Assembly: GCA_902775485.1 (NCBI GenBank)
Contig: CACYMJ010000002.1
Location: 1 to 48,030, forward strand
Direction: 5' to 3'
Origin: an uncultured Lachnospiraceae bacterium
GTDB lineage: Bacteria > Bacillota > Clostridia > Lachnospirales > Lachnospiraceae
Length of the DNA stretch: 48,030 nt
A program made the translations under genes and the position numbers. The notes beneath the pieces are model-generated. The model ran no database searches, had not been told where the DNA came from, and saw only the letters and a list, made by a program, of their open reading frames with translations. This document shows, piece by piece, positions 36,665 through 45,802 of this stretch (the first letter of the stretch is position 1; each line of letters starts with the position of its first letter).

Positions 36665-38644
36665 CTAGGAGCAGATCTCAAATACAGGGATAACTCCAAG
36701 CGGGGCATCGGCACATATCGTGCACCCTCCGTCATATATGCCCCCGTCATTTTGTTCCTTCCACCGCACGCCCGAAGGCAGATATACGCTTCTTGATACG
36801 GCCCCGGCCGAAAGGATCGGAGCCACAAGATATCTGTCTCCGAACATATACTCATCCTCGATCTCCCAGGCCATAGGATCATCCGGGAATTCATAGAACA
36901 GCGTTCTCATTACCGGCGTTCCGTTTTCATGGGCCTGCCGCATCAGTCCTCTGATATAATCCCTCATGGATTCACGGATCGAAATGTACTTTTTGCAGAT
37001 TTCAAACACTTCCTCGCCGTAGCTCCAGATCTCATTTGCCGCTCCGGAACAGCACCCGGCACCGCCTGTTGTTCCAAGCTGAGGCTGCCTGGGCTCGCGG
37101 TCTCCGTGAAGCCTCATGACCGGACAGTACGTTCCCCATTCAAACCATCTGACAAACAGTTCACGAAATGCCGGATCATCGGGATTACCTCCGTGAAATC
37201 CGCCGATGTCCGTAGTCCACCAGCTTATCCCCGCAAGTCCCATATTAAGTCCCGCAACGAGCTGGTTTCTCATGCTTTCAAAACTGGATGCGATATCACC
37301 CGACCAGACAAGCGCTCCGTATTTCTGGCTTCCGGCCCATGCACACCTTACCAGATTGACGATGTCTTCCTGTCCCTGATCTTTCATTCCTTCATAAAAA
37401 GCCCTGGCATAATCGGAAGGATATATGTTTCCGATCATCAGATCAGTCCCGAGATGATACCGGTAGTTGTCAAAATCATATGCCGAATACTCCGGTTCGG
37501 CCTCATCCAGCCAGAATATCCTGACACCGAGATCGTAATAGTTCTGTTTTACCGTCTCCCACAGATATTTTCTCGCCTCGGGATTTGTAACATCCAGATG
37601 TATGGTTGAGCCCTGAAAATCGAGTCCGACCCTGAAGCCTCTTTCCGTACGGACAAGATAGCCCATCTCCAGCATATGCTCATAGTTCTCGCTTTCGCGG
37701 TCTACAGTCGGCCATATGGAGACCATAAGCTTTATGCCCATGGATTCCAGTTCTTCTATCATTGACTTGGGATCGGGCCAGTATACCGGATCGAACTTCC
37801 ACTCTCCCTGCCTGGGCCAGTGAAAAAAATCAACAACTATGACATCGAGCGGGATACCGAGCTCATGGTATTTTTCGGCCACATCCATCAGTTCATCCTG
37901 AGTGCGGTAACGAAGCTTGCACTGCCAGAATCCGAGTCCGTACTCCGGCATCATCGGCACGGTTCCGGTCACTTTCGCATATGAACTCTCTATCTGTGCC
38001 GGATTGTCGCCTGCAACGACCCAGTAGTCCATAGCCTTTGTACTGTATGCTTCAAAGGAGGTGATGTTTTTTCCGAAAACGCATCTTCCTATCGCGGGAT
38101 TGTTCCATAAAATGCCGTATCCGAGTGAAGATATCGCAAACGGAACACTCGCCTGCGAATTCCTGTGGGCCAGTTCAAGATCCGTTCCCTTAAGATCAAG
38201 ATATTTCTGCTGATACTGTCCCATACCGTATATCTTCTCATCGGGATCTAATGACTCAAACCGAACGGTAAGATGATAATCTCCGCCGATGCACGGCTTG
38301 AACTGTCTGGCCTCGATCTCTATGGCGCTGCAGAGCGGGTCCGTGACATCCCTGCGGTTTCTTGCATACTCTTCAAGAAGCTTCTTTCCGTCCCTGTTAT
38401 ATATAGTTATCTTCCCGGCATTTGACAGTCTGAGGGTGATGTTTCCGTTTTCAAGCGAAGCACCGTCAGCATCACAATGCACAGTCCCGGAAGGAGACTG
38501 CGGGATCGTCAGGGCCCAGTCATCATCCGGCATTTCGGCACATTTTGTTGCGCGTATCCTTACGGCTCCCTCTCCCCACGATTCTATCCACAGTATTTCA
38601 GAATCATACCGGAAGATCAGCCTGGTACCTTGAGCAGTTATCAT
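36665..38644 (-). CDS. GH31 family glycosidase, alpha-xylosidase-like
   Basis: Intracellular glycoside hydrolase, 659 residues, no signal peptide. It has an N-terminal galactose-mutarotase-like beta domain and a (beta/alpha)8 barrel. The GH31 nucleophile is Asp380 in FWLDEAEPEYS and the acid/base is Asp450 in WSGDIASSF, followed by GLAGISWWTTDIGGFHGG. The WLDEAEPE form resembles alpha-xylosidase-type GH31 enzymes more than alpha-glucosidases, but specificity is a guess. GGAGGAGAGG precedes the start. It is 16 bp after the GH127 gene, in the same operon as the binding protein. Confidence 0.88.
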   Translation of the reverse strand: MITAQGTRLIFRYDSEILWIESWGEGAVRIRATKCAEMPDDDWALTIPQSPSGTVHCDADGASLENGNITLRLSNAGKITIYNRDGKKLLEEYARNRRDVTDPLCSAIEIEARQFKPCIGGDYHLTVRFESLDPDEKIYGMGQYQQKYLDLKGTDLELAHRNSQASVPFAISSLGYGILWNNPAIGRCVFGKNITSFEAYSTKAMDYWVVAGDNPAQIESSYAKVTGTVPMMPEYGLGFWQCKLRYRTQDELMDVAEKYHELGIPLDVIVVDFFHWPRQGEWKFDPVYWPDPKSMIEELESMGIKLMVSIWPTVDRESENYEHMLEMGYLVRTERGFRVGLDFQGSTIHLDVTNPEARKYLWETVKQNYYDLGVRIFWLDEAEPEYSAYDFDNYRYHLGTDLMIGNIYPSDYARAFYEGMKDQGQEDIVNLVRCAWAGSQKYGALVWSGDIASSFESMRNQLVAGLNMGLAGISWWTTDIGGFHGGNPDDPAFRELFVRWFEWGTYCPVMRLHGDREPRQPQLGTTGGAGCCSGAANEIWSYGEEVFEICKKYISIRESMRDYIRGLMRQAHENGTPVMRTLFYEFPDDPMAWEIEDEYMFGDRYLVAPILSAGAVSRSVYLPSGVRWKEQNDGGIYDGGCTICADAPLGVIPVFEICS

Positions 38645-38660
38645 ATCCTCTCCTCCGCTT

Positions 38661-40607
38661 TCAGATCTCGTTTATCCACACACGCATCTCATTCTCTCCC
38701 CTGTTTGCCCACGCATAATAGGGGATCAGTCTGATCTTCTGTGAAGATCTCTGCGGCCTGTCTGTCAGATACAGTTCCTTTGCACCGTCTTTAACAAGAC
38801 GTATCCCTTCGGCTTCGATCGTCCCGACGCCTTCAAGAAGATCCTCCTGCCACTTATGATCAAGGAAAGAATTGGGGGACAGTCCCAGAAGATGCAGATC
38901 CTCACCGTTGTCAACGCTCTCCGCACAGTAAATGAACGGGCCGCGGCCAATGGCAACCTTTCCTGTATTTTCCGATACCTTCGGATTTGAGTACCATCTT
39001 TTCGGGATGATCTCCAGTTCAAGCCCGATGGTGTGCTTTCCCTTCGTAACATCAATGCACCAGTATCCGTTCTCTGTCGCTATATCCGTTTTGGTCCCGT
39101 CAATACTTCCCGTATACTTGTCGGTCCATGAAGGTATCCTTATCTTAAGCTTAACAGACGCATCATTGTTGTTTTCGATATCAAAGGATATCTTCGGATC
39201 CTTCGGATAATCACAGTTTTGAATGACAGTGATGTTCTTATCATCATCCTCATATTTAAATTCGGATCTGATGAACAGATTTACCAGTATCTCATCATTT
39301 CTGACCGTATATATATACCTGTCAAGTGAGGCGATCAGTCTGGCAAGGTTAGGCGGACAGCATGCACATCCGAGCCACTGCGGCCTGACGGTCTTAACAT
39401 GACTCTTGCCGGGATCATTCGCCGATTTTTGCGGTACCGCTTCAAGCGGATTGACATAGAAGAAATGTCTGCCGTCGAGTGCCATTCCGGATATCACGGT
39501 ATTGTATAATGCTCTTTCCATGACATCGGCATACTCTGCCACGGCTTCGATGCGAAGCATCTGCCTTGCAAAAAACATAAGGCCTATGGACGCACAGGTT
39601 TCACAGTACATCGTATCATTCGGCAGATCGTAATCGAGCGTGAAAGCCTCTCCCGTGACCGTAGAACCGATGCCTCCGGTTATATACATCCTCTTATCAA
39701 CGATATTTCTCCATATCTTCCTGCACGTATCCGCCAGTCTCTCATCACCTGTCGTTGCAGCAAGATCGGCAAGTGCGGTGCTCATATACACAAGTCTTAC
39801 CGCATGTCCCTCCGCCGTATCCTGTTCCAAAACAGGACGATGCATCTGGAAATATTTCAGTGGAAATCTGTATACGCCTTCAAGTAAGGCATCTTTATTA
39901 TCTTCTCTTAACTGTCTGATAAAAAACCCGGGATCCTTACCCCTTTCCATCAGGAAAAACGAAGCGGTATCCATATATTCTTTTTTACCGGTCAGGTGAT
40001 ACAGTCTCATCAGTCCGATCTCTATCTCCTCATGACCGTCCACTCCCTTTATCTGACCTTCCCGCTCACCAAATGTTTGACATATATGATCGGCAAGCTT
40101 TGTTGCGATCGCAAGAGCATCAGGGCTTCCGGTCGCCTGATGATAGGCTGTCGCAGCTTCTATGAAATGACCTGCACAATACAGCTCATGACTCTCGCCC
40201 AGACGCCTGTATTTACGGTCAGGTTCCATTATGGAGAAGTAGGTGTTCAGGTATCCGTCCTCCTCCTGCGCATCCTTTATAAGGTCAAATACCTCATCCG
40301 CAGTCTTTTTAAGATCATCATCCCATTCATAGCAAAGGGAGTATGAGACCGCTTCAAGCCATTTATAAACGTCACTGTCCTGGAACACCCATCCGTAATG
40401 CTCCCCTTTTGCCCTTTTGGCAGCTATGCGGAAATTCTCCATGGCATGGCTTTTTTCATTGGGAATCGATGCATCATCCCTTTCCCTCTCGATACTGATG
40501 TCCGCTTTATCATTAAGCACATCCCACTGATAGGGGATCATCTCGTTTTTTACGAGTTTCCTGTATCTGTTCCAAAAACTGTCGGATATCCTGGCTTCGT
40601 GTTTCAT
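38661..40607 (-). CDS. GH127 beta-L-arabinofuranosidase
   Basis: Intracellular retaining glycosidase that releases L-arabinose from beta-L-arabinofuranosides (HypBA1 family), 648 residues, no signal peptide. The catalytic zinc site is intact: Glu336 and Cys338 in YCETCASIG, and Cys416/Cys417 in WLGCACCPPN. These align within two positions of the HypBA1 residues as I remember them, where the second-site cysteine acts as nucleophile. An (alpha/alpha)6 barrel is followed by beta-sandwich parts. Substrates would be arabino-oligosaccharides from plant glycoproteins or pectin, brought in by the ABC transporter encoded upstream. Confidence 0.9.
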   Translation of the reverse strand: MKHEARISDSFWNRYRKLVKNEMIPYQWDVLNDKADISIERERDDASIPNEKSHAMENFRIAAKRAKGEHYGWVFQDSDVYKWLEAVSYSLCYEWDDDLKKTADEVFDLIKDAQEEDGYLNTYFSIMEPDRKYRRLGESHELYCAGHFIEAATAYHQATGSPDALAIATKLADHICQTFGEREGQIKGVDGHEEIEIGLMRLYHLTGKKEYMDTASFFLMERGKDPGFFIRQLREDNKDALLEGVYRFPLKYFQMHRPVLEQDTAEGHAVRLVYMSTALADLAATTGDERLADTCRKIWRNIVDKRMYITGGIGSTVTGEAFTLDYDLPNDTMYCETCASIGLMFFARQMLRIEAVAEYADVMERALYNTVISGMALDGRHFFYVNPLEAVPQKSANDPGKSHVKTVRPQWLGCACCPPNLARLIASLDRYIYTVRNDEILVNLFIRSEFKYEDDDKNITVIQNCDYPKDPKISFDIENNNDASVKLKIRIPSWTDKYTGSIDGTKTDIATENGYWCIDVTKGKHTIGLELEIIPKRWYSNPKVSENTGKVAIGRGPFIYCAESVDNGEDLHLLGLSPNSFLDHKWQEDLLEGVGTIEAEGIRLVKDGAKELYLTDRPQRSSQKIRLIPYYAWANRGENEMRVWINEI

Positions 40608-40633
40608 TGGTAATCCTTTCCTTCTGACTTAAA

Positions 40634-40662
40634 AATAGGGCAGAGATCGTCTCTGCCCTATT
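40634..40662 (-). terminator. Hairpin after the sugar-binding protein gene
   Basis: A 13-bp perfect stem (AATAGGGCAGAGA with TCTCTGCCCTATT), loop of 3 nt, followed by five T on the minus strand. It is a strong intrinsic terminator, probably leaky, so the binding protein is made in excess over GH127 and GH31. Confidence 0.8.
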
Positions 40663-40675
40663 ATATCGAAAATCG

Positions 40676-41980
40676 TTACTTTCCGAGTATAGAATCTATT
40701 GTTGCCTGTGCTTCTGCCGCGGCTGCTGCAGCATCACTCTCACCGGTGATGACCTTATTGAAGGCAAGTGAGATCGCATCAGAGATGTCAGGCCACTCAG
40801 GAAGAGGTCCTCTTGCATTTGCATACTGCATCTCGTCTACAAATACCTGGTAAACAGCATCACCCTTGAACTGATCCTTTGCGATCGTCGAATCGGATGA
40901 GATGTAACCCATATGATCCATCATGTAAAGGCATGTATCTTTGGATGTTGCGTACTGAAGGAAAGCGATCGCTCCCTCTTCGTTTCCGCCTGCGATGACA
41001 GCATAGTTCTCACCGCCGAGTCCCGATGCCTGCTGCTTATCCTGAGGTATGGGAGCTACATTCCACTTCATATCAGGAACTTCGGATCTCATTGTAGGGA
41101 TCTGCCATGTTCCGTTGATCATCATTGCAAGGTTGCCGGAGATGAACTGGTTCATCGTATCACCCTGCGTCCAGTTTATTGCTTCCTTGGGGAACGCACC
41201 TGCATCTACGAGGCTCTTTTCAAACTCGAGTGCCTTGATACCGCCTTCAGAATCGATCTCGTATGATGTCTGGCCTGTTGACCATACCCAGGGAAGGAAG
41301 TTGAATGTACCTTCTTCGTTCTGAAGTGCGCAGTGAGCGAATCCGTATACATTACCCTTTGTTGTCTTCGTTGCAACATCAAGCAGCTCATCCCATGTCT
41401 TGGGAACTTCGCAGCCTGCCTCCGCAAGCATGTCTTCGTTATAGAAAAGAACCAGATCGTTGCTTCCGAACGGAACACCGTACAGTCTTCCGTCAAGCGT
41501 ACATGAATTAACGGGTCCGGGATAGTATGTGCTTACATCAAATCTGTCCGTAATGTCTGCGAAAATACCCATTGCTGCGTATGAAGCATGATCGGGATTG
41601 TCAAGGATCACGATGTCGGGAAGTTCTCCGGCCGATGCTCCGACAGAGAGCTGTTTCTTGAAATCGGCAAAGGGAACATATTTTGCCTGAACGGTGATCT
41701 TATCCTGCTGACCGTTGAATTCCTGGATGATATGGTCGAGTGCTTCCTGGTGTCCGGGTGTCTCCCAGTAATACCAGATCGTAACATCCCCCGATGCATC
41801 ATCTGAAGCAGGTGCAGCTTCCGTATCAGCACTTTCCGTTGCCTGGGGTGCTTCCGCTGTCTCTTCCGTAGCTTCGCTCTGTGCTGCCGGTGCAGGTGCT
41901 GCTGCTGTTGCGCCGCATCCTGCCAGCACGGATGCGAGCATCATTGCACTGACAAGTGTTGCCAAAACTTTCTTTTTCAT
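40676..41980 (-). CDS. Family 1 sugar ABC transporter substrate-binding lipoprotein
   Basis: Cell-surface receptor for oligosaccharides, 434 residues. The signal peptide ends in the lipobox VLAGC (Cys near residue 22). An Ala/Glu/Thr-rich linker of about 50 residues leads into the MalE-like fold (SBP_bac_1), with DVTIWYYWETPGHQEALDHI and FISGNLAMMINGTW typical of the family. A good AAGGAGG precedes the start. It is separated from its permeases by the sensor kinase gene and has its own activator-type upstream region, with the repeat at 42063-42083 located 83 bp before the start. Confidence 0.92.
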   Translation of the reverse strand: MKKKVLATLVSAMMLASVLAGCGATAAAPAPAAQSEATEETAEAPQATESADTEAAPASDDASGDVTIWYYWETPGHQEALDHIIQEFNGQQDKITVQAKYVPFADFKKQLSVGASAGELPDIVILDNPDHASYAAMGIFADITDRFDVSTYYPGPVNSCTLDGRLYGVPFGSNDLVLFYNEDMLAEAGCEVPKTWDELLDVATKTTKGNVYGFAHCALQNEEGTFNFLPWVWSTGQTSYEIDSEGGIKALEFEKSLVDAGAFPKEAINWTQGDTMNQFISGNLAMMINGTWQIPTMRSEVPDMKWNVAPIPQDKQQASGLGGENYAVIAGGNEEGAIAFLQYATSKDTCLYMMDHMGYISSDSTIAKDQFKGDAVYQVFVDEMQYANARGPLPEWPDISDAISLAFNKVITGESDAAAAAAEAQATIDSILGK

Positions 41981-42062
41981 AAATACCTCCTTAAGTAAGA
42001 GCGGTTTTCTTTACGTGTACATTATCTGTCTGTTGTGGCAAACAGAAAACTCAAGAAAACTT

Positions 42063-42083
42063 AAAAAGGGGGAATAATCTAAT
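42063..42083 (-). promoter_or_regulatory. Probable response-regulator site before the binding-protein gene
   Basis: Minus-strand ATTAGATTATTCCCCC plus five T, identical over 21 bp to 45780-45800. It lies 83 bp before the binding-protein start. A -10-like GATAAT follows about 50 bp downstream and the -35 position is poor, as expected for an activated promoter. Confidence 0.75.
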
Positions 42084-43851
42084 CTGATTTGATCCTGTAC
42101 GGGATGTTGATGATTATCCTCGTTCCTCTCGGCTCGCCTTTTTCCACTCGCAGTCTTCCTTCTTTTTTGTAATACATCTCAAGTCTCGTGGCGGCATTTC
42201 TCATCCCTATCCCCGATCCTGATTCTTCATAGATGCCGCGGTTGATCTTATCGATAAGTTCATCATCCATACCCGGACCGTTATCCTCTATGAGTATCTC
42301 TATGGTATCTTTATTCTTTTCTATATGAAACTTAAGTGCCGCATCATTTTCACCTTTATTATCAAGTCCGTGGACGATCGCATTTTCCACAAACGGCTGA
42401 AGCAAAAGCTTATGGATCAGTGCCTCCTGAACATCCGGTGCAACAAATATGGAACATGAAAAACGGTTTTTCATTCTGAACTGCTGAAGGTAGATATACT
42501 TTTTCATCCACTCAGCTTCTTCCCTGACATGAACCTCGGCGTTACTGTTTACTATGGCATATCGCAGTATTGTCGCAAGCGAGCTGATGGCATTGCTGAT
42601 ATCATATTCGTCCCTGTCGATCGCCATCCAGTTTATCGTATCAAGAGTGTTGTACAGAAAATGCGGATTGATCTGCGCCTCAAGCGCCACGATCTGTGCC
42701 TCCTGCTGTCTTACTATAGCATCATTGAGCTTTTCCAAAGTGTCATTAAATCCGTCTGCGATCCTTTCTATCTCAAGCGGCATATCCTCATCCTTGGCTA
42801 TACGGACCGACAGATCTCCTCCCCGGGTCTGGGACATGCCGTCAACTATCTGGCCGACCGAAGTGATAAGATTTTTTGACATGCGTGAAGACAGAAATAC
42901 CGCAACCACTATTACACCGGTACCAAGCAGAAGTATCAGCCAGAGCTGCCTCTGCTGGGAAGTCACGAGTCCGCTCATATCGGTAACGTTTACGATATCC
43001 CAGCCAAGCTTTTCATCATGGATCACATACGTACCAAACGACGAAGGAGAAGCTCCGGCATACCCCGTATAGTATGAAGCATAATCATCACGTCTGGTCT
43101 CAATACCCGCTGTCATATCGGTGATAACTTCCCCTATCCGGGCCGTATCCGTTCCGAACGATATTATCCTTCCGTCCCCATCAACAAGAAAGTTGAACAC
43201 TTCTTCACCGGAAACGGAACCTGTGCATACGCTTTGCAGAAGTTCCTCGTCAATACTGAGGATCGCTATACCGCACTCTCTGTCCAGATTCCTGTAATCG
43301 ATGATCCTGTGTGCGATATGCAGAAGATAGTAATCCTTCTGTGCAAAGTTCGTTCCGAACTCCGTCGGATATATATGCATATCGTAATCCTTTATAACAT
43401 CATCGTATAATCCTTCGATCCCAAGGCTGAACCCGTCCATCCACGAACTTTTATATGTCGCGGGAGCTATCTGTTCATACGTTACGATGCTGCCCTTTGG
43501 AGTGATGACCGAGATGGATCTGATATAGTCCTTGGAATACAGCAGACCGCTTAATGCTCTTCTCATCTGGTTGACGGTCACGGCCTCGTCAACACCGTTA
43601 TCAAGATCTCCTATCCACCTGACCATGTCATCGTCCGTATATATCTGATACAGAAGATCCTCATAAGACTCAAGGGATATGTTCAGATTATTGTCAAGCT
43701 GTCCGAGACTGCTTCCGGACATGATCCTCATGTTCTCCTTAAGAGTGCTTGAAATATTGATAAGAGAGAACAGTTCGATGAGCAGGATGGGAATGATGGA
43801 TGTCAGGATGAAAGTACGGATCAGCCTGTTTTTTATACTGGTTTTTTTCAT
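42079..43851 (-). CDS. YesM/LytS-type sensor histidine kinase
   Basis: Membrane sensor kinase, 590 residues. A first membrane helix (about 12-34), a large Cache-type extracytoplasmic domain, a second helix (about 300-322) and a HAMP domain precede the His_kinase domain. The phospho-acceptor is His397 in QINPHFLYNTL. The HATPase_c N box (FVENAIVHGLDNKG) and G boxes (DNGPGMDD, GSGIGMRNAATRL) are intact. It pairs with the AraC-type response regulator at 45803-47326. AAGGAAG precedes the start. An upstream terminator hairpin and cre-like promoter suggest that it is expressed separately from the permeases. Confidence 0.92.
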   Translation of the reverse strand: MKKTSIKNRLIRTFILTSIIPILLIELFSLINISSTLKENMRIMSGSSLGQLDNNLNISLESYEDLLYQIYTDDDMVRWIGDLDNGVDEAVTVNQMRRALSGLLYSKDYIRSISVITPKGSIVTYEQIAPATYKSSWMDGFSLGIEGLYDDVIKDYDMHIYPTEFGTNFAQKDYYLLHIAHRIIDYRNLDRECGIAILSIDEELLQSVCTGSVSGEEVFNFLVDGDGRIISFGTDTARIGEVITDMTAGIETRRDDYASYYTGYAGASPSSFGTYVIHDEKLGWDIVNVTDMSGLVTSQQRQLWLILLLGTGVIVVAVFLSSRMSKNLITSVGQIVDGMSQTRGGDLSVRIAKDEDMPLEIERIADGFNDTLEKLNDAIVRQQEAQIVALEAQINPHFLYNTLDTINWMAIDRDEYDISNAISSLATILRYAIVNSNAEVHVREEAEWMKKYIYLQQFRMKNRFSCSIFVAPDVQEALIHKLLLQPFVENAIVHGLDNKGENDAALKFHIEKNKDTIEILIEDNGPGMDDELIDKINRGIYEESGSGIGMRNAATRLEMYYKKEGRLRVEKGEPRGTRIIINIPYRIKSD

Positions 43852-43880
43852 TTGGCATCTTCCTTAATATAGTGAGAAAA

Positions 43881-43915
43881 ATGATCAGGAGATATCATCT
43901 GCATCTCCTGATCAT
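43881..43915 (-). terminator. Terminator between permease and sensor kinase genes
   Basis: A 13-bp perfect stem (ATGATCAGGAGAT with ATCTCCTGATCAT) and 9-nt loop, followed on the minus strand by TTTTTCTC. It starts at the predicted transcription start of the promoter at 43917-43945. Confidence 0.75.
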
Positions 43916-43916
43916 A

Positions 43917-43945
43917 ATAATAGTACCGTATATAAGCGCTTTCAA
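43917..43945 (-). promoter_or_regulatory. Promoter with overlapping cre-like site before the sensor kinase
   Basis: Minus-strand TTGAAA (43940-43945), 17-bp spacer, TATTAT (43917-43922). The -35 region reads TGAAAGCGCTTATA, which matches the CcpA cre consensus TGNNARCGNWWWCA except for one base. Glucose repression is plausible. Confidence 0.6.
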
Positions 43946-43953
43946 TAAAAATC

Positions 43954-44799
43954 CTATCCTTTGACGGCTCCGTTTGTCATACCGCTTATGATGTATTTCT
44001 GCATGAATATGAATATGAGCGTTACGGGTATGATGGCAACTATTGCAAACGCCGTAAGGTAACTCCATTTTGTACCGTACTGGCCCATGAAATTAAATAT
44101 TCCGGCAGTTATCGGCCTCTTTTCCTGATCGAGGATGAACGTCATGCCGTATGCCAGGTCACCCCACGCATACAGGAATGAGAAGATCGCACACACTACA
44201 ACTCCGGGTTTTGCCACGGGTATCAGTATCCGAAGAAATGCCGACATCCTTGTGCAGCCGTCAATATATGCCGCCTCTTCAAGGGCTTTAGGAATGGATG
44301 CAAAATAATTCTTAAGGATCAATACGGAAAAAGGTATGCCTATCGTTGCATCGGCCAGTATGGCAGCCCCCCAGGTGTTATACATCTTCATGTTACGAAA
44401 CATTATAAACATCGGAGTCAGAAGAACCGATACCGGAAGCATCTGTGTGACCAGAAAACCAAGCAGCATTGCCTTTCGTCCCACGAATCTGTAACGGGCT
44501 ATCGCATAGGAAGCGGGTACGGCAAGAACTACAGCGATCAGCATCGCTCCCGAAGAGATCATGAAGCTGTTGAAAAACGACTTGAACATGTTAAAATCGC
44601 CCGTCTCTATCTGTGCGGCATATGATCTGGTGTTCAGAACATGAGGATACCACGTGGGCGGTATCTGGAATATCTCCTTCTCCGTCTTTAATGAAGTGAT
44701 AAGCGTCCAGAACAGAGGGAACAACAGTATCACAAGCACAAGGATCGATATGGCACAAAGCACTATATTCATTTTTCCGGTTATTTTTTTCTCGTCCAT
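43954..44799 (-). CDS. Sugar ABC transporter permease (MalG-like)
   Basis: Membrane permease, 281 residues with six hydrophobic helices. The EAA loop EEAAYIDGCTRMSAFLRILIPVAKPG near residues 188-213 marks the family. The N terminus with FPLFWTLITSLKTEKEIF and the C-terminal QKYIISGMTNGAVKG are typical of MalG/AraQ-type proteins. It overlaps the upstream permease by one base (TGATG). No dedicated ATPase gene is present, so a shared ATPase such as MsmK may energise it. Confidence 0.92.
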   Translation of the reverse strand: MDEKKITGKMNIVLCAISILVLVILLFPLFWTLITSLKTEKEIFQIPPTWYPHVLNTRSYAAQIETGDFNMFKSFFNSFMISSGAMLIAVVLAVPASYAIARYRFVGRKAMLLGFLVTQMLPVSVLLTPMFIMFRNMKMYNTWGAAILADATIGIPFSVLILKNYFASIPKALEEAAYIDGCTRMSAFLRILIPVAKPGVVVCAIFSFLYAWGDLAYGMTFILDQEKRPITAGIFNFMGQYGTKWSYLTAFAIVAIIPVTLIFIFMQKYIISGMTNGAVKG

Positions 44800-45698
44800 C
44801 AGTCTTCCTCCCCCTGCATTGTGATCTTCAGATATAACATGCCGACAAGCAGCAATATCAGAAACAGAACATTTGCAACGGAAGATCCCTTGCTGTACTG
44901 GAACATGTCAAACGACAGCTTGTATGAATACGTCGAAAGCAGGTGCGTGGAATTGACCGGGCCTCCTTCAGTCATGACATAGACAAGGTCATACACCTTG
45001 AAAGTGTATATGAATCCGAGGACCAGTACCGACTCTATCGTCGGGCGCAGGAGCGGCAGCGTGATCCTTGTCAGTCTCTGCCATGCGTTTGCGCCGTCAA
45101 CGGCCGCGCTCTCATACAGTTCCTGCGGTATGGTCGTAAGACCGGTCGATATGAGTATGGTATTGAACGGGATACCTATCCATATATTTGCAACAATCAC
45201 TGCGATCATCGCCGTACCGGGAGTTGTCAGCCACTCGATGTTCTCCTTTATGATACCGGCCGTCCTGAGTATAAAGTTGATGACACCGACATCGGTTGAA
45301 AACATGAACTTGAACATCAGAGCCGTAACCGTCATGGGCATCATCCACGGGATCATCGTAATGCCCCTTACGGTCTTGGAGAAAGTGAAGTTTTTTGAAA
45401 ACAGAAGTGCCAGCACAAAACCTATCAGGAACTGGAACACAAGGCATGCGACGGTAAATGTCAGCGTATTTCCCATTGCCTTTATAAACATGCCGTCCTT
45501 GAAGATCGCGATATAGTTATCAAGACCGATGAACTTTTTCTGTCCGTTCACCAGATTCCTGACCGTTACATTTTGCGTGCTGAGGATTATATTGCTGATG
45601 ATGGGATATCCCACGAAGAACATCATATAGGCAAATGCCGGCAGAATGTACAGCAGTCCTATATTGTCATATCTGAAAAAACTCTTGATACGTTTCAT
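44799..45698 (-). CDS. Sugar ABC transporter permease (MalF/UgpA-like)
   Basis: Membrane permease, 299 residues with six hydrophobic helices. It starts with a short cytoplasmic N terminus and YILPAFAYMMFFVGYP. The EAA loop YESAAVDGANAWQRLTRITLPLLRP is clear near residues 193-217. It forms the heteromeric channel with the permease encoded downstream. AGGGGG precedes the start. The 21-bp repeat at 45780-45800 lies 82 bp upstream of it. Confidence 0.92.
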   Translation of the reverse strand: MKRIKSFFRYDNIGLLYILPAFAYMMFFVGYPIISNIILSTQNVTVRNLVNGQKKFIGLDNYIAIFKDGMFIKAMGNTLTFTVACLVFQFLIGFVLALLFSKNFTFSKTVRGITMIPWMMPMTVTALMFKFMFSTDVGVINFILRTAGIIKENIEWLTTPGTAMIAVIVANIWIGIPFNTILISTGLTTIPQELYESAAVDGANAWQRLTRITLPLLRPTIESVLVLGFIYTFKVYDLVYVMTEGGPVNSTHLLSTYSYKLSFDMFQYSKGSSVANVLFLILLLVGMLYLKITMQGEED

Positions 45699-45779
45699 GA
45701 TTCCCCCTGTTTATGTGACAGTTTTCGTTTCATACACATTCTATGAGATAGCGGCCAATAAAAAAATATGACAAATCTA

Positions 45780-45800
45780 AAAAAGGGGGAATAATCTAAT
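45780..45800 (-). promoter_or_regulatory. Probable response-regulator site before the permease genes
   Basis: Identical over 21 bp to 42063-42083 and 82 bp before the first permease start. A -10-like TAGAAT follows about 50 bp downstream with no good -35 box. It begins just after the stop of the response-regulator gene. Confidence 0.75.
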
Positions 45801-45802
45801 GC

